This document shows, one piece after another, positions 13,020-13,028 of a DNA stretch of 13,028 bases; position 1 is the first letter of the stretch, and every line of letters starts with the position of its first letter. The stretch is from Methanoculleus sp. UBA374 (lineage in GTDB: Archaea > Halobacteriota > Methanomicrobia > Methanomicrobiales > Methanoculleaceae): positions 271,399 to 284,426 of the forward strand of contig DAYL01000033.1 of the NCBI GenBank assembly GCA_002508705.1, read 5' to 3'. Both the position numbers and the translations under genes were made by a program. The notes beneath the pieces are model-generated. The model saw only the letters and a program-made list of their open reading frames with translations. It had not been told where the DNA came from and did not search any database.

Positions 13020-13028
13020 TCGAAGACC

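Noticed and set aside
1..13028. CRISPR array, tRNA, rRNA, transposase or integrase
   Set aside because: I looked for regularly spaced repeats, tRNA-like cloverleafs and transposase motifs and saw none. The only tandem repeat is the two-copy 16-bp unit at 288-319.

Overview
The window looks like chromosomal DNA of a GC-rich methanogenic archaeon, most likely Methanomicrobiales and Methanoculleus-like. This rests on the archaeal-type ATPase with a C-terminal nuclease-like domain, winged-helix proteins of the kind common in these methanogens, TATA boxes about 26 bp upstream of start codons (leaderless transcripts), and a SPASM radical SAM protein resembling a family I know from Methanomicrobiales. 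The taxonomy is inference; no rRNA or tRNA gene is present.

Layout. (1) 1-311: hairpins, a possible decayed ATPase fragment, and a perfect 30-bp palindrome over the promoter and start codon of the next gene. (2) 312-1682 (+): ATPase with a PD-(D/E)xK-like C-terminus. (3) 6361-1753 (-): a tight five-gene copper operon: a small HMA metallochaperone, an HMA plus Met/Gly-rich membrane protein, the Cu+-ATPase CopA, an anchored outer-face protein made of two repeats, and an anchored cupredoxin with Cys/Met instead of His ligands. Genes overlap or are 9-16 nt apart. Together they suggest capture of cytoplasmic copper, export, and handling outside the membrane. (4) 7349-6627 (-): a two-winged-helix protein with an N-terminal hydrophobic segment and Cys pairs, a candidate (unproven) copper regulator. 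(5) 9786 to about 7386 (-): a redox operon of a flavin reductase-like protein, a ferredoxin-nitroreductase, a nitroreductase with a frameshifted tail, and a decayed FMN reductase. A HxlR-type regulator (9957-10334, +) is divergent from it. (6) 10343 to about 10850: remains of two acetyltransferase genes apparently joined by a deletion. (7) 10961-11674 (+): an AlkD-like DNA glycosylase. (8) 11807-12964 (+): a radical SAM/SPASM protein with no convincing substrate peptide nearby.

The strongest leads are the copper operon with its three unusual accessory proteins and Cys-rich regulator candidate, the 30-bp palindrome over the ATPase start, and the cluster of gene decay (a 1-nt frameshift, a flavoprotein remnant and a chimeric acetyltransferase remnant).
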